From an uncultured Clostridium sp. (GTDB taxonomy: Bacteria; Bacillota; Clostridia; Lachnospirales; Lachnospiraceae): DNA of 64,000 nt. Shown in pieces: positions 33,596-43,079 of the stretch. The translations under genes were made by a program, and so were the position numbers. The notes beneath the pieces were generated by a model. That model saw only the letters and a list, made by a program, of their open reading frames with translations, ran no database searches and was not told the DNA's origin. Numbering within the stretch: position 1 is the stretch's first letter; every line of letters starts with the position of its first letter. The stretch covers positions 124,001 through 188,000 of the forward strand of contig CAKSBP010000002.1 in assembly GCA_934438135.1 (NCBI GenBank), given 5' to 3'.

Positions 33596-34621
33596 TTGTT
33601 TAATACCGTTTACAGGCTGGCTGCACCAAGGAGATTTGAAACGGCATTTCAGAATATCAATCTAAATGAGGGCAGAGTTCTTGTAAAACCAGAGTATTTG
33701 TCTATCTGTCATGCCGACCAAAGGTATTATCAGGGACTTAGAAATCCGGAGGTTCTTAGGAAAAAACTTCCCATGGCACTGATTCATGAGGGAATTGGTA
33801 CAGTTGTTCATGATCCAACTGGTGAATTTGAAAAGGGACAGCGGGTGGTGATGATCCCGAATCAGCCCATGGAACAGGACACGGTAATTGGGGAAAACTA
33901 TTTGAGAAGCAGTCGTTTTTGTTCCAGTGGTTATGACGGTTTTATGAGGGATTATGTAGATTTAAAACCGGATCGTCTGGTAAAGCTTAGTGACAAAGTG
34001 AGCAATGAAGTCGGTGCATTTATTGAACTGGTTAGTGTTTCCTATCATGCATTGATGCGGATGGAACAGTTTAGTCATGAACGAAGAAGAAGAATTGGAA
34101 TTTGGGGTGATGGAAATCTTGGATTTATTACTTCTTTAATTGTAAAGACACTGTTTCCACAGCGGGAAGTCGTTATCTTAGGTGTAAATCAAGAAAAACT
34201 AGCTAGTTTTACATTTGCAGATGAAACATATCTGACGGATGAAATGCCGGATGACTTCTGGGTTGACCATGGAATTGAATGCGTGGGTGGAATTTATGCT
34301 TCAAAAGCAATTAATCAGATGATAGATGTTATCCAGCCGGAAGGAACAATTTCTCTGCTTGGAGTATCGGAAGTGAAAGTGGATATCAATACCAGAATGG
34401 TATTGGAAAAGGGACTTAGACTATATGGAAGCAGCCGGAGCGGAAGAAAAGATTTCGAAGGCGTAGTAGCAATGCTGGAACAGCATCCCGTAGTTACACA
34501 GTACCTGGAAACCTTGATTGCTCGGGTAATGGATATTAATCAGATGAGTGATATTGCAAAAGCATTTGAATTAGATCAGCAAAAAAATATGGGAAAAACT
34601 GTAATGAAGTGGAATCTGTAA
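33596..34621 (+). CDS. tarJ: Ribulose-5-phosphate reductase (TarJ-like, zinc alcohol-dehydrogenase family)
   Basis: A 341-residue NADPH-dependent reductase that makes ribitol 5-phosphate from ribulose 5-phosphate for TarI. Strongly TarJ-like stretches: YLSICHADQRYYQGLRNPEV, RKKLPMALIHEGIGTVVHDP, GENYLRSSRFCSSGYDGFM. Zinc ligands are expected at C-x-D and HE in those blocks. The nucleotide-binding Rossmann segment is IGIWGDGNLGFITSLI. TTG start after GGAGGTGAA, which itself spans the end of tarI, so the two are coupled. Closed by a terminator. Confidence 0.88.
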   Translation: MFNTVYRLAAPRRFETAFQNINLNEGRVLVKPEYLSICHADQRYYQGLRNPEVLRKKLPMALIHEGIGTVVHDPTGEFEKGQRVVMIPNQPMEQDTVIGENYLRSSRFCSSGYDGFMRDYVDLKPDRLVKLSDKVSNEVGAFIELVSVSYHALMRMEQFSHERRRRIGIWGDGNLGFITSLIVKTLFPQREVVILGVNQEKLASFTFADETYLTDEMPDDFWVDHGIECVGGIYASKAINQMIDVIQPEGTISLLGVSEVKVDINTRMVLEKGLRLYGSSRSGRKDFEGVVAMLEQHPVVTQYLETLIARVMDINQMSDIAKAFELDQQKNMGKTVMKWNL

Positions 34622-34623
34622 AA

Positions 34624-34672
34624 GAACAGGAACAGGACGAATGGAAAATTCACCTTGTTCCTTGTTTTTTCT
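34624..34672 (+). terminator. Terminator after tarJ
   Basis: GAACAGGAACAGG pairs, with small bulges, with CCTTGTTCCTTGTT, followed by a T tract. Confidence 0.75.
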
Positions 34673-34722
34673 ACAATTGGATTTCATGACATGATATAAT
34701 AGAAAGAGAAAGGGAAAACAGC

Positions 34723-35739
34723 ATGATTACCATTAGTTTATGTATGATAGTGAAGAATGAGGAGAAAGTTCTGGCTCGTTGTCTGGACAGTGTGCAGGAT
34801 ATTATGGATGAAATTATTATCATAGATACGGGCTCTACTGATAAAACGAAAGAAATTGCTTCCCGGTATACGGATAAAATTTATGATTATGTGTGGAAGG
34901 ATGATTTTTCTGCTGCAAGAAATTTTAGTTTTTCTAAGGCTTCTATGGATTACATATATGCTGCTGATGCAGATGAAGTAATCAATATCGAAGACCAGGA
35001 GAAGTTTAGAAAACTTAAAGAGGCGATGCTTCCGGAAATTGAAATTGTGCAGATGCTGTATTGTAACCAGCTTGCTTTTAATACGACATATAATTTTGAT
35101 GAGGAACTGAGACCGAAGCTATTTAAACGGTTACGTACATTTCAATGGGTAGAGCCAATTCATGAAACTGTGAATTTAGAACCAGTTGTTTATGACAGTG
35201 ATATCCGAATTCAGCATATGCCGTTGTCTAATCATGGAAGTCGGGATTTTTCTGCTTTTCAGAAGATAATCAGAAGTGGAGAAAGACTATCGAAAAAACT
35301 TCATAATATGTATGCAAGAGAGTTGTTTATTGTAGATGATGAGGCAGCTTTTCTGGAGGCAGAATCATTTTTTGAATCGTCTGTAGTAGATCCAGAGCGA
35401 AGTGAAGATGAGGTGAAAGAGGCACTGTGTGTCCTGACTAAAGCCAGTCGGATTCGAAAGGATGTAGCAGGCTTGTTAAAAGCATCTGTAAAAGGAGTTG
35501 CAGAACAGGCACCCTCAGAAATCTGCTATGAATTAGGTGAATATTTTATAGAACAAAATGAAATTTCAGAAGCATATCTATGGTATTACAATGCTGCGTT
35601 TGAAACCCAAGCAATTCTCAATCGAAAATATGGAAGAGAGTATCCGATTCAAAAACTGATTTGGTGCTGTGAACAATGTGGGAACAGGGAGGAAGCCAGG
35701 CAGTTTGCGAATATGCTGGAGCAGAAGGAGGATATATGA
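34723..35739 (+). CDS. Family 2 glycosyltransferase with TPR-like tail
   Basis: A 338-residue enzyme with an N-terminal GT-A domain (ITISLCMIVKNEEKVLARCLDSV, IIIDTGSTDKT, and the metal-binding DAD at 82-84 in YAADADEV). The helical C-terminal half (LCVLTKASRIRKDVAGLLK, CYELGEYFIEQNEISEAYLWYYNAAFETQ) looks like TPR repeats. This architecture is common in glycosyltransferases that modify peptides or surface glycans. Its last codons overlap the lspA start (ATGA). Whether it joins the flagellar glycan pathway just upstream is uncertain, because a terminator separates them. Confidence 0.8.
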   Translation: MITISLCMIVKNEEKVLARCLDSVQDIMDEIIIIDTGSTDKTKEIASRYTDKIYDYVWKDDFSAARNFSFSKASMDYIYAADADEVINIEDQEKFRKLKEAMLPEIEIVQMLYCNQLAFNTTYNFDEELRPKLFKRLRTFQWVEPIHETVNLEPVVYDSDIRIQHMPLSNHGSRDFSAFQKIIRSGERLSKKLHNMYARELFIVDDEAAFLEAESFFESSVVDPERSEDEVKEALCVLTKASRIRKDVAGLLKASVKGVAEQAPSEICYELGEYFIEQNEISEAYLWYYNAAFETQAILNRKYGREYPIQKLIWCCEQCGNREEARQFANMLEQKEDI

Positions 35740-36191
35740 TTTTTATTATCATAGCAGTTGTGATTTGTGCACTAGATTTGGCAGTGAAATATCAGGTGGA
35801 AAAGAAAGTAAAGGATACAGGAAAGACAAAATACCTGAATGGAAAGTTATATATTGAGAAGCATCATAATAAGGGTGTGTTTTTAAACTTTATGGAAAAG
35901 ATTCCAAGTGTAGCAGCTGCATTATCTGGAGTTGTCATTGGAATTATGGTTGCATTATTTGGGATACTTTTACCAGAAAAGCGGAAGACACTGATGAAAT
36001 TAGGGTTTTCGTTTGCATTAGGCGGAGCATTCGGAAATTTCATTGACCGAGTATTTCGGGGGTATGTGGTGGATTTCTTAAGGTGTCCGAAGGTGAAACC
36101 GATTAAAATGCTTATTTTTAATATTGCGGATGTATTTGTATTTTTAGGAGGAATATTGATTGCGATTGGTGCGATGTTTCAGAAGAAGTAG
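35736..36191 (+). CDS. lspA: Signal peptidase II (prolipoprotein signal peptidase)
   Basis: A 151-residue membrane aspartyl protease that removes lipoprotein signal peptides after lipid modification. About four membrane segments. Catalytic aspartates D113 (GNFIDRVFRGYVVDF) and D132 (FNIADVFVFLGG) with the conserved N101, D104 and R105. Start at the ATG overlapping the previous stop, with AAGGAGG before it; a longer in-frame reading is not needed. Coupling with a glycosyltransferase is unusual, since lspA commonly neighbours rluD or ileS. Confidence 0.9.
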   Translation: MIFIIIAVVICALDLAVKYQVEKKVKDTGKTKYLNGKLYIEKHHNKGVFLNFMEKIPSVAAALSGVVIGIMVALFGILLPEKRKTLMKLGFSFALGGAFGNFIDRVFRGYVVDFLRCPKVKPIKMLIFNIADVFVFLGGILIAIGAMFQKK

Positions 36192-36252
36192 ACGCATTTT
36201 GCAGACAGATCAGAAGTTTTTTTGGAATAGATAAATAAAATCCAGATAACAA

Positions 36253-36291
36253 AAACGGTTATGACACAAAGCTGACATGTCATAACCGTTT
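36253..36291. terminator. Bidirectional terminator between lspA and pyrG
   Basis: AAACGGTTATGACA and TGTCATAACCGTTT form a perfect 14-bp stem flanked by A and T runs, serving both convergent genes. Confidence 0.85.
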
Positions 36292-36311
36292 CTTCTATAT
36301 AAATATATAAA

Positions 36312-37919
36312 TTACTTTTCCTGATCCTTTAAAGCAGCACCAATGAATCCTTTGAATAATGGATGTGGTCTATTTGGTCTTGATTTAAATTCAGGATGTG
36401 CCTGAGTTGCAATAAACCAAGGATGAGAATCGATTTCACACATTTCAACGATCCTGCCATCAGGAGATAAACCGGAAAGTGTTAATCCGCCTTTTTCCAA
36501 ATCATCACGATAGTAATTGTTTACTTCGTAGCGATGTCTATGCCTTTCATGAATTTCATGGGCATTATAAATATCATGAGCTTTGGAACCGTCTACAAGG
36601 ATACATGGATAAGAACCAAGACGCAATGTTCCACCTAAGTCTTCTACACCATCCTGTTCCGGCATTAAGTGAATAACAGGGTGTGTTGTACTTGGATTAA
36701 GTTCTGCACTGTGTGCGTCAGTAAAGCCAAGTACGTGTCTTGCAAATTCAATGATTGCAAGCTGCATACCAAGACAGATTCCTAAGAAAGGAACATTGTT
36801 CTCACGGGCATATTTAATTGCAAGGATTTTTCCATCAATACCACGAGCCCCAAAACCACCTGGTACTAAGATACCATGTACGTCTCCTAAGATATTATTT
36901 ACATTTTCTTCTGTTACAGTTTCGGAAGGAACCCATTTGATGTTTACGCTTGCGTTATGTGCAACAGCACCGTGTTTTAAAGCTTCTACAACACTGATAT
37001 ATGCGTCGTGCAGCTGAGTGTATTTACCAACAAGAGCAATAGTAACTTCTTTATCTGGATTCTTAAGAGCATGTACCATGCTTTCCCATTCCGCAACGTC
37101 AGGTTTTGGACAGTCAAGTTTTAAACAGGAACATGCAATATCTGCAAGATGTTCTTTTTCCATAGCAAGTGGAGCTTCATATAATGTTTCCACATCCAGG
37201 TTCTGGATAACCTGTTTGGAAGGAACGTTACAGAATAAAGCAATTTTATCTTTAATACCCTGATCAAGAGGAACTTCTGTACGACATACGATAATATCCG
37301 GCTGGATTCCCATTCCCTGAAGCTCTTTTACACTTGCCTGAGTAGGTTTTGTCTTAATTTCTCCAGACGCTTTTAAATATGGAATTAAAGTAACGTGAAT
37401 TAAAATCGCGTTATCTCTTCCTACATCATGTTGGAACTGACGAATAGATTCTAAGAATGGCTGACTCTCGATGTCACCCACAGTACCACCAACTTCGATG
37501 ATAGCAATCTGAGTGTCTTTACAGCCGTCATTGCGGTAGAATCTGCTCTTAATCTCATTTGTAATGTGAGGAATGACCTGCACTGTACCTCCGCCAAAAT
37601 CGCCTCTACGTTCTTTTGACAGAACAGACCAATAGATTTTACCGGTTGTCACGTTAGACTGTTTTGTTAAGCTCTCATCGATAAAACGTTCATAATGGCC
37701 TAAATCTAAATCCGTCTCTGCACCATCATCCGTAACAAAAACTTCACCATGCTGAATAGGATTCATTGTTCCTGGATCGATATTAATATAAGGGTCAAAT
37801 TTTTGCATGGTTACTTTGTATCCACGCATTTTCAGCAGACGTCCCAGAGAAGCAGCAGTAATACCTTTTCCTAATCCAGAAACTACGCCACCTGTTACAA
37901 AGACATATTTCACAGACAT
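36312..37919 (-). CDS. pyrG: CTP synthase
   Basis: A 535-residue enzyme that aminates UTP to CTP using glutamine. N-terminal synthetase domain opens KYVFVTGGVVSGLGKGITAASLG and includes KFDPYINIDPGTMNP; the glutaminase domain carries GICLGMQLAI (nucleophile Cys) and the His-Glu pair in QAHPEF near the C-terminus. The length is normal. It is a single gene on the minus strand with a good ribosome site (AAGGAGG). CTP is the precursor for the CMP- and CDP-sugars made by the nearby glycan genes, though linkage is probably coincidental. Confidence 0.96.
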   Translation of the reverse strand: MSVKYVFVTGGVVSGLGKGITAASLGRLLKMRGYKVTMQKFDPYINIDPGTMNPIQHGEVFVTDDGAETDLDLGHYERFIDESLTKQSNVTTGKIYWSVLSKERRGDFGGGTVQVIPHITNEIKSRFYRNDGCKDTQIAIIEVGGTVGDIESQPFLESIRQFQHDVGRDNAILIHVTLIPYLKASGEIKTKPTQASVKELQGMGIQPDIIVCRTEVPLDQGIKDKIALFCNVPSKQVIQNLDVETLYEAPLAMEKEHLADIACSCLKLDCPKPDVAEWESMVHALKNPDKEVTIALVGKYTQLHDAYISVVEALKHGAVAHNASVNIKWVPSETVTEENVNNILGDVHGILVPGGFGARGIDGKILAIKYARENNVPFLGICLGMQLAIIEFARHVLGFTDAHSAELNPSTTHPVIHLMPEQDGVEDLGGTLRLGSYPCILVDGSKAHDIYNAHEIHERHRHRYEVNNYYRDDLEKGGLTLSGLSPDGRIVEMCEIDSHPWFIATQAHPEFKSRPNRPHPLFKGFIGAALKDQEK

Positions 37920-37998
37920 TTTATTTCCTCCTTGGCTTTATCTTACAATTGTTTCTATTATGCTTTTAATTTATTTATAAGATTAATATAACTGTACC

Positions 37999-38004
37999 AT
38001 TATA
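37999..38004 (-). promoter_or_regulatory. Possible -10 element for pyrG
   Basis: Consensus TATAAT on the minus strand about 80 bases before the start; the -35 is poor. The rest of 37920-38114 shows no other feature that I trust. Confidence 0.35.
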
Positions 38005-38114
38005 ACCTTATGTCTAGAAAAAATCTACCCACAAATATGAAAAAAATGTTGTATCCGTGAGCACTTTTTTTGACAAAGTTATAAAAATTTAGAGAAAGTT
38101 AAGATAATAGCATA

Positions 38115-38143
38115 TTGATTTATGGAGAAACTACCTTTATAAT
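38115..38143 (+). promoter_or_regulatory. Sigma-A promoter of ftsH
   Basis: TTGATT, 17-base spacer, TATAAT, 25 bases before the start codon. Confidence 0.7.
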
Positions 38144-38168
38144 GAGGGTATCGTAAAGGAGGTCGAAT

Positions 38169-40199
38169 ATGGATAACCGAATGAACAATAATAATGGCCG
38201 GAATAATAGACCAGGAAAGAATAATAAAATGGGAATTATCATATGTTTGGTCGCTGCGATTTTTGCATTTATGATGTTTTCCTATATGAGCAGTCAGATT
38301 AACAAACTTCGGAACATAGAAATTGGGTATGATGATTTTATTTCCATGCTGGATTCCGGAAAAGTGAAATCCATTGTGTTTAATAATAATAAAATTGTAA
38401 TTACCCCTAAAGTTCAACCATATAAGTTTGATATAACATATTATACAGGATACATCGGAAGTGATTTGGATTTGGTCAACCGCTGTGAAAAGGCAGGAGT
38501 AGATTTTAAGGCTGAAATTCAGGATACGGGTTCGAGTATATTTGATTTCCTGTTAGTATATATATTGCCAATTGCATTAATGTGGGTTGTATTGTGGTTT
38601 TTGTATCGAGCGATGTCCAAAGGCGGAGGCGGCGTTATGGGAGTTGGAAAAAGCAATGCCAAAGTCTATGTAGAAAAAGAAACCGGAGTTACCTTTAAAG
38701 ATGTAGCAGGACAGGAAGAAGCGAAAGAATCTTTGAAAGAATTAGTGGATTTCCTTCATAACCCTGGAAAGTATACACAGATTGGTGCGAAACTTCCAAA
38801 AGGTGCTCTTTTAGTAGGACCACCGGGAACAGGTAAGACATTGTTAGCCAAGGCAGTAGCCGGCGAAGCTAATGTACCATTTTTCTCCTTATCCGGTTCT
38901 AGTTTTGTAGAAATGTTTGTTGGTGTTGGTGCATCCAGAGTGCGTGATTTATTTAAGCAGGCACAGCAGATGGCTCCATGTATCGTTTTCATCGATGAAA
39001 TTGATGCCATTGGAAAGAGCCGTGATTCTCAGTATGGCGGGGGAAATGACGAACGTGAACAGACATTAAATCAGCTTCTTGCAGAGATGGATGGTTTTGA
39101 TACATCAAAAGGTCTTGTAGTTCTTGCAGCTACTAATAGACCGGAGATTCTGGATAAAGCACTTTTAAGACCGGGCCGTTTTGATCGTAGAATTATCGTA
39201 GATAAACCGGATTTAAAAGGCCGTGTGGATATTTTAAAAGTACATGCTAAGAATGTAAAAATGGATGAGACCGTTGATTTTGATGCCATTGCATTAGCAA
39301 CATCAGGTGCGGTTGGTTCAGACCTTGCCAATATGATTAATGAAGCAGCGATTATGGCAGTAAAAGACCGTCGTCCGGCAGTATCTCAGAAGGATCTGTT
39401 TGAGGCAGTGGAAGTCGTTGTTGCAGGTAAGGAGAAGAAAGATCGTATTTTAGGTAAGAAAGAAAAACGTATTGTTGCGTGTCATGAAGTTGGGCATGCA
39501 TTAGTAGCCGCACTTCAGAAACATGCAGAACCAGTTCAGAAGATTACGATTGTTCCAAGAACCATGGGTGCATTAGGATATGTTATGCAGGTTCCGGAAG
39601 AAGAAAAATATTTGATGAGCCAGAAAGAAATGATTACGGATATTACGACATTCTGTGGTGGACGTGCAGCAGAAGAACTTTTATTTGAATCTGTGACAAG
39701 TGGTGCTTCGAATGATATTGAACAGGCAACCAAGTTAGCACGTGCGATGGTAACTCAGTATGGTATGTCAGATAAATTTGGTTTAGTTGGATTAGAATCT
39801 GTGCAGAACCGTTATCTGGACGGCAGATCTGTGTTAAACTGTAGTGAACAGACTGCAGCAGAGATTGATAAAGAAGTCATGAGAATTATACAGCAGTGTT
39901 ATGAAAATGCAAAACAGATGCTGGAAGAAAATCTTGACGTATTAAATAAAATTGCAGATTATCTTTGTGAAAAAGAAACCATTACGGGTAAACAGTTTAT
40001 GAAGATATTAAGTGATATCAAAGGTATTTCCTATGATTCTGAAAAGGAAAATAAGGATGATGCCGCCGCTGAGGACAAAATAGAAGAAAATCAGACAAAG
40101 AATCTTTTGGGAGACTCAAAGGGAGAGGAAACGGCTTCTTCAAAACCACTTGTACCTCCTGTATTACCGGATAACATGCCGACAGGCGGAACAATTTAA
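38169..40199 (+). CDS. ftsH: ATP-dependent zinc metalloprotease FtsH
   Basis: A 676-residue membrane-anchored AAA+ protease that degrades misfolded membrane proteins and regulators. Two transmembrane helices flank a ~70-residue external loop (MGIIICLVAAIFAFMMFSYM; FLLVYILPIALMWVVLWFL). Walker A GPPGTGKT at 217-224, Walker B VFIDEIDAIG, the second region of homology with AATNRPEILDKALLRPGRFDR, and the zinc site HEVGH at 439-443. The tail is acidic and Pro-rich (LVPPVLPDNMPTGG). Ribosome site AAGGAGG before ATG; a terminator follows. Confidence 0.96.
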   Translation: MDNRMNNNNGRNNRPGKNNKMGIIICLVAAIFAFMMFSYMSSQINKLRNIEIGYDDFISMLDSGKVKSIVFNNNKIVITPKVQPYKFDITYYTGYIGSDLDLVNRCEKAGVDFKAEIQDTGSSIFDFLLVYILPIALMWVVLWFLYRAMSKGGGGVMGVGKSNAKVYVEKETGVTFKDVAGQEEAKESLKELVDFLHNPGKYTQIGAKLPKGALLVGPPGTGKTLLAKAVAGEANVPFFSLSGSSFVEMFVGVGASRVRDLFKQAQQMAPCIVFIDEIDAIGKSRDSQYGGGNDEREQTLNQLLAEMDGFDTSKGLVVLAATNRPEILDKALLRPGRFDRRIIVDKPDLKGRVDILKVHAKNVKMDETVDFDAIALATSGAVGSDLANMINEAAIMAVKDRRPAVSQKDLFEAVEVVVAGKEKKDRILGKKEKRIVACHEVGHALVAALQKHAEPVQKITIVPRTMGALGYVMQVPEEEKYLMSQKEMITDITTFCGGRAAEELLFESVTSGASNDIEQATKLARAMVTQYGMSDKFGLVGLESVQNRYLDGRSVLNCSEQTAAEIDKEVMRIIQQCYENAKQMLEENLDVLNKIADYLCEKETITGKQFMKILSDIKGISYDSEKENKDDAAAEDKIEENQTKNLLGDSKGEETASSKPLVPPVLPDNMPTGGTI

Positions 40200-40219
40200 A
40201 ATACGATAAATAGAACGAT

Positions 40220-40252
40220 AAGACCGTGCAACTTTCTGTACGGTCTTATTTT
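40220..40252 (+). terminator. Terminator after ftsH
   Basis: AAGACCGT pairs with ACGGTCTT over a 12-base loop, followed by a short T run. Confidence 0.7.
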
Positions 40253-40269
40253 AAGAGGAGAGATAAAAG

Positions 40270-41073
40270 ATGGCGTATGAAGTATTAGTATTAGACATTG
40301 ATGGCACTCTGACGAATTCAGAAAAATTAATTTCAGACCGGACAAAACAGGCTGTTTTTGATTTACAGGAGAGAGGGCACAAAGTTGTCTTAGCATCTGG
40401 AAGACCGGTTCCAGGAATTCTTCCTGTCGCAAAGGAAATTAAACTGAATGAGTATGGCGGCTATATTCTTGCTTATAATGGTGGAAAAATTGTAGAAGCA
40501 AAAACAGGAGAAATAATTTACCAGAAAATGCTTCCACAAAATTATATCCGTCTTCTTTATGAAGCAGCAGAGGAATTTGATACAGGAATTCTGACTTATG
40601 ATAAGGAAGGCGTTGTATCTGGCAGAAGAATGGATGAGTATATTGAGATAGAAGCACGGATTAACAAACTTCCAGTAAAAGTGGTTGAAAACTTTACAGA
40701 ATACGTAAACTATCCAGTAAACAAATGTCTGATGACTGGAGAAGGACTTTATCTGGCAGATGTTGAGAAAAAAATGAAAGAGCGTTATGGGAGAGAATTA
40801 AGTATTTACCGTTCCGAACCATTTTTCCTGGAGATTATGCCAAAACATATTGATAAGGCACATTCCCTGGAGGTGCTTTTGAATCATCTTGGGCTTTCTA
40901 ATGAACAGATGATAAGCTGCGGAGATGGATACAATGATTTAACTATGATTGAGTATGCCGGAATGGGTGTTGCCATGGCGAATGCCAACGACGAAGTAAA
41001 AAGTGCAGCAGATTATATTACACTGAGTAATGATGAAGATGGAGTTGCACACGTAATAGAAAAATTTATGTAG
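40270..41073 (+). CDS. Cof-type HAD-IIB phosphatase
   Basis: A 267-residue cytoplasmic hydrolase of the Cof subfamily, which dephosphorylates sugar phosphates and related small molecules. Motif I LVLDIDGTLTNS (D9, D11), motif II VLASGRP, motif III Lys in DKAHSLEVLL, motif IV SCGDGYNDLTMIEYAGMGVAMANA. The cap domain is the C2B type. It is 17 bases before uvrC and shares its transcript. The substrate cannot be read from sequence. Confidence 0.88.
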   Translation: MAYEVLVLDIDGTLTNSEKLISDRTKQAVFDLQERGHKVVLASGRPVPGILPVAKEIKLNEYGGYILAYNGGKIVEAKTGEIIYQKMLPQNYIRLLYEAAEEFDTGILTYDKEGVVSGRRMDEYIEIEARINKLPVKVVENFTEYVNYPVNKCLMTGEGLYLADVEKKMKERYGRELSIYRSEPFFLEIMPKHIDKAHSLEVLLNHLGLSNEQMISCGDGYNDLTMIEYAGMGVAMANANDEVKSAADYITLSNDEDGVAHVIEKFM

Positions 41074-41090
41074 GAAAAGGAGCAGTGGCA

Positions 41091-42965
41091 ATGTTTGATA
41101 TACAGGAGGAATTGAAAAAGCTGCCGGGTAAGCCAGGTGTTTATATTATGCATGACAAAAAGGATGAAATTATTTATGTCGGTAAAGCTGTTAATTTAAA
41201 AAACCGTGTCAGACAGTATTTTCAGTCCAGTAGAAATGTCACATCAAAAATTGAACAAATGATTTCAAGAATTGATCATTTTGAATACATTGTCACCGAT
41301 TCTGAATTAGAAGCACTGGTTTTAGAATGCAATCTGATTAAGGAACACAGTCCAAAGTACAATACCATGCTAAAGGATGGGAAAAGCTATCCTTTTATCA
41401 AGGCAACCATAGGAGAGCCATATCCAAGGCTGCTTATGGTGCGGAAGATGGATAAAGCAAAGAAAGAAGATTTGAAGAAGGTAAAATATTATGGACCGTT
41501 TACCAGTTCCACAGCGGTAAAAGACACACTAGAGCTGATTCGAAAAATTTTCTTTGTAAGAAACTGTAACAGGAGCCTGCCAAAAGAGATTGGAAAGGGA
41601 CGTCCATGTCTGTATTACGATATTGGACAGTGTAAAGCACCATGCATGGGATATGTAAGCCAGCGAGAATATCAGAAGGACTTTCAGGGAGCCTACGATT
41701 TTCTAAATGGAAATTTTGAACCGGTGCTATCTATGCTGGAACAGAAAATGATGGATGCTTCCATGAAAATGGAATTTGAAGAAGCTGCTCAATATCGGGA
41801 TTTGCTGGGAAGTGTAAAGCACATTGCACAGAAGCAGAAAATTACCAGCTCTGAAATGGAAGACAGAGATATTATTGGAATGTCCCGAACCAGAGATGAA
41901 GCAGTTGTACAGGTATTTTTTGTGAGAACAGGAAAAGTGATTGGAAGGGATCATTTTTATTTTCATAATGTAAAAGATGATACATCTGAAGAAATCATTA
42001 CGGCATTTATCAAGCAGTTTTACGCGGGAACACCGTATATTCCAAGACAGTTGTTTATTCAGATGGAATTAGAAGAAGATGAACTTTTGGAAGAATGGCT
42101 GTCAGCCAAAAAAGGGCAGAAAGTTTATATTAAGGTGCCAAAGAAAGGGCAGAAAGAACGTCTTGTTGAACTGGCAGAAAAAAATGCTTCAATTGTATTG
42201 CAGAAAGATGCAGATAAGATACGAAGGGAACAGGCAAAGACAACGGGAGCTTTAAATGAAATTGCATCCTGGCTGAATCTTGATGGAATAGAACGAGTGG
42301 AATCCTATGATATTTCCAATATCAATGGATTTGAGTCAGTTGGTTCTATGGTTGTATTTGAAAAGGGACGTCCAAAAAGGGCAGACTATCGTAAATTTAA
42401 AATTAAATGGGTAAAGGGAAGCAATGATTATGCCAGCATGCAGGAGATTCTTACTAGGAGATTTACTCATGGTTTAAAAGAGCGGGAAGAGTTAAAAAAT
42501 AAGTTCATGGATGAATCCATGGGGAGTTTTACAAAATTTCCAGATTTACTTATGATGGATGGTGGAAAAGGACAGGTAAATACTGCACTTCAGGTATTAG
42601 AAGAACTAAAATTAAATATACCGGTCTGTGGTATGGTAAAGGATGATAATCATAATACAAGGGGACTTTATTTTAATAATGTTGAACTTCCGATTGATAC
42701 TCATTCAGAAGGATTTCGACTGGTTACTAGAATTCAGGATGAAACCCACCGTTTTGCCATTGAATATCACCGTTCATTAAGGGGAAAAGCACAGATTCAT
42801 TCGATACTGGATGATATTGAGGGAATTGGAGAAGTTAGAAGAAAGGCACTGTTACGGCGTTTTAAGACAATTGAAGCCATTAAGGATGCGTCAGTTGAAG
42901 AGTTAAAAGAAACAGATTCCATGAATGAAGAGGCAGCCAAAAAAGTTTATAAATTTTTCCATTAA
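41091..42965 (+). CDS. uvrC: Excinuclease ABC subunit C
   Basis: A 624-residue nuclease that makes both cuts in nucleotide excision repair. GIY-YIG endonuclease at the N-terminus (LPGKPGVYIMHDKKDEIIYVGKAVNLKNRVRQYF), a central UVR segment (MKMEFEEAAQYRDLLGSVKHI) that binds UvrB, RNase H-like endonuclease region (SYDISNINGFESVGSMVVFEKG; DLLMMDGGKGQVNTAL), and C-terminal helix-hairpin-helix (LDDIEGIGEVRRKALLRRFKTIEAI). The ATG at 41091 is preferred because AAGGAG sits 9 bases before it; a GTG six bases earlier is too close. Confidence 0.95.
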   Translation: MFDIQEELKKLPGKPGVYIMHDKKDEIIYVGKAVNLKNRVRQYFQSSRNVTSKIEQMISRIDHFEYIVTDSELEALVLECNLIKEHSPKYNTMLKDGKSYPFIKATIGEPYPRLLMVRKMDKAKKEDLKKVKYYGPFTSSTAVKDTLELIRKIFFVRNCNRSLPKEIGKGRPCLYYDIGQCKAPCMGYVSQREYQKDFQGAYDFLNGNFEPVLSMLEQKMMDASMKMEFEEAAQYRDLLGSVKHIAQKQKITSSEMEDRDIIGMSRTRDEAVVQVFFVRTGKVIGRDHFYFHNVKDDTSEEIITAFIKQFYAGTPYIPRQLFIQMELEEDELLEEWLSAKKGQKVYIKVPKKGQKERLVELAEKNASIVLQKDADKIRREQAKTTGALNEIASWLNLDGIERVESYDISNINGFESVGSMVVFEKGRPKRADYRKFKIKWVKGSNDYASMQEILTRRFTHGLKEREELKNKFMDESMGSFTKFPDLLMMDGGKGQVNTALQVLEELKLNIPVCGMVKDDNHNTRGLYFNNVELPIDTHSEGFRLVTRIQDETHRFAIEYHRSLRGKAQIHSILDDIEGIGEVRRKALLRRFKTIEAIKDASVEELKETDSMNEEAAKKVYKFFH

Positions 42966-42989
42966 TGTAAGAAGATGAAATTGTTCGGG

Positions 42990-43018
42990 TTGCAGGGAAA
43001 TCACACATATGTTAAAAT
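42990..43018 (+). promoter_or_regulatory. Probable sigma-A promoter of hprK
   Basis: TTGCAG, 17-base spacer, TAAAAT, about 60 bases before the start codon. Confidence 0.5.
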
Positions 43019-43079
43019 TTATGCTAAAGCCGGGTTATTATACGGCAATGGTGAAAGGTCGAGAGAAAGGGTGTAAAAT

